NCBI GenBank assembly: GCA_033720695.1
Contig: JAWWCA010000210.1
Coordinates: 1-6,169 of the forward strand
Reading direction: 5' to 3'
DNA: 6,169 nucleotides
From: DATGQT01 sp033720695
GTDB lineage: Bacteria > Bacteroidota > Rhodothermia > Rhodothermales > Rubricoccaceae
Shown here: one piece after another, positions 5,982-6,169 of the stretch
Numbering within the stretch: the stretch's first letter is position 1
How the letters are laid out: the number at the start of each line of letters is the position of its first letter
The notes under the pieces: generated by a model
What the model saw: only the letters and a program-made list of their open reading frames with translations
Database searches by the model: none
What the model was told of the DNA's origin: nothing
Made by a program: the position numbers and the translations under genes

Positions 5982-6169
5982 TCAGCGCGCCAGCGTCATC
6001 CGGCCCGTCCGGACGTCGGTGCCGACCTGGAGCCGGTACACGTACAGGCCCGCGGCGAGGTCACCCGCCTCGAACACGGCGCGGTGCGTGCCGGCCTCTA
6101 CCCGAGCGTCCACCAGCACGGCGACCTCACGGCCGAGCACGTCGTAGACGGCGAGGCGGACGTCGGCCG
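5982..6169 (-). CDS. C-terminal end of a third T9SS cargo protein (5' partial)
   Basis: Reading the minus strand from the right edge gives 61 residues ending in a TGA at 5984-5982: ADVRLAVYDVLGREVAVLVD, then EAGTHRAVFEAGDLAAGLYVYRLQVG, then a tail ending RMTLAR. This is the last two thirds of a T9SS type A sorting domain and aligns residue for residue with the ends of the two plus-strand cargo proteins. The start and the functional part lie beyond the window, so its role is unknown apart from being an exported protein. Its frame has no start codon in the window, so a start-based gene finder would miss it. Confidence 0.85.
   Translation of the reverse strand, partial: ADVRLAVYDVLGREVAVLVDARVEAGTHRAVFEAGDLAAGLYVYRLQVGTDVRTGRMTLAR
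6120..6152 (-). repeat. Dispersed 33-bp sorting-domain core, copy 3 of 3 (inverted)
   Basis: This is the minus-strand copy inside the partial third cargo gene. With the copy at 3427-3459 it flanks the amidohydrolase/DUF58 pair as a short imperfect inverted repeat. Confidence 0.75.

Noticed and set aside
5976..5990. GCGCGC stems around the third cargo gene's stop codon as a terminator
   Set aside because: A 6-bp alternating GC palindrome with a 3-nt loop is short, overlaps the coding end, and is easily expected by chance at this GC content.
3427..6152. Inverted 33-bp repeats flanking the amidohydrolase/DUF58 pair as mobile-element ends
   Set aside because: Both copies lie inside sorting-domain coding sequence and differ at synonymous sites, so they reflect protein homology; no transposase or target duplication is visible.

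Overview
The window is very GC-rich. It carries the C-terminal parts of three secreted proteins that end in a type IX secretion (T9SS) sorting domain, plus two cytoplasmic-type genes between them. T9SS cargo with an AVYDVLGREVA core, high GC, and start codons without any recognisable Shine-Dalgarno sequence together suggest a GC-rich member of the Bacteroidota/Rhodothermota group. Rhodothermales such as Rubricoccaceae are a good guess. This assignment is inferred from protein style and composition only.

Layout. Positions 2-2101 (+) hold the 3' part of a large beta-strand-repeat surface or secreted protein whose start lies outside the window. A 236-bp intergenic region (2102-2337) follows, with a hairpin, two palindromes and a weak promoter candidate. 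Positions 2338-3597 (+) hold a complete 419-aa secreted protein: signal peptide, unknown beta-type domain, Ig-like domain and T9SS domain. A 43-bp convergent junction with a perfect 10-bp stem then separates it from the minus-strand genes. These are a DUF58 protein (4893-5888) followed 52 bp downstream by an M20 amidohydrolase (3641-4840), probably co-transcribed in that order. At the right edge, the tail of a third T9SS cargo gene (5982-6169, minus, no start in the window) lies upstream of the DUF58 gene. A strong hairpin at 5906-5941 separates the two.

How the genes fit together. The three cargo proteins would be exported by the Sec system and then by the T9SS to the cell surface or medium. 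The first two also share a homologous-looking Ig-like domain just before the sorting domain. The DUF58 protein (vWA-like fold, no membrane segment) and the M20 metallo-amidohydrolase have no obvious functional link to the cargo proteins or to each other. No MoxR ATPase gene, the usual DUF58 partner, lies beside it here.

I see no tRNA, rRNA, CRISPR array, transposase or phage gene, and no convincing new multi-gene system. The more interesting signals are a 189-codon internal repeat with a sharply bounded near-identical block, U-tract-less hairpins at every gene junction, and the third cargo gene at the right edge.
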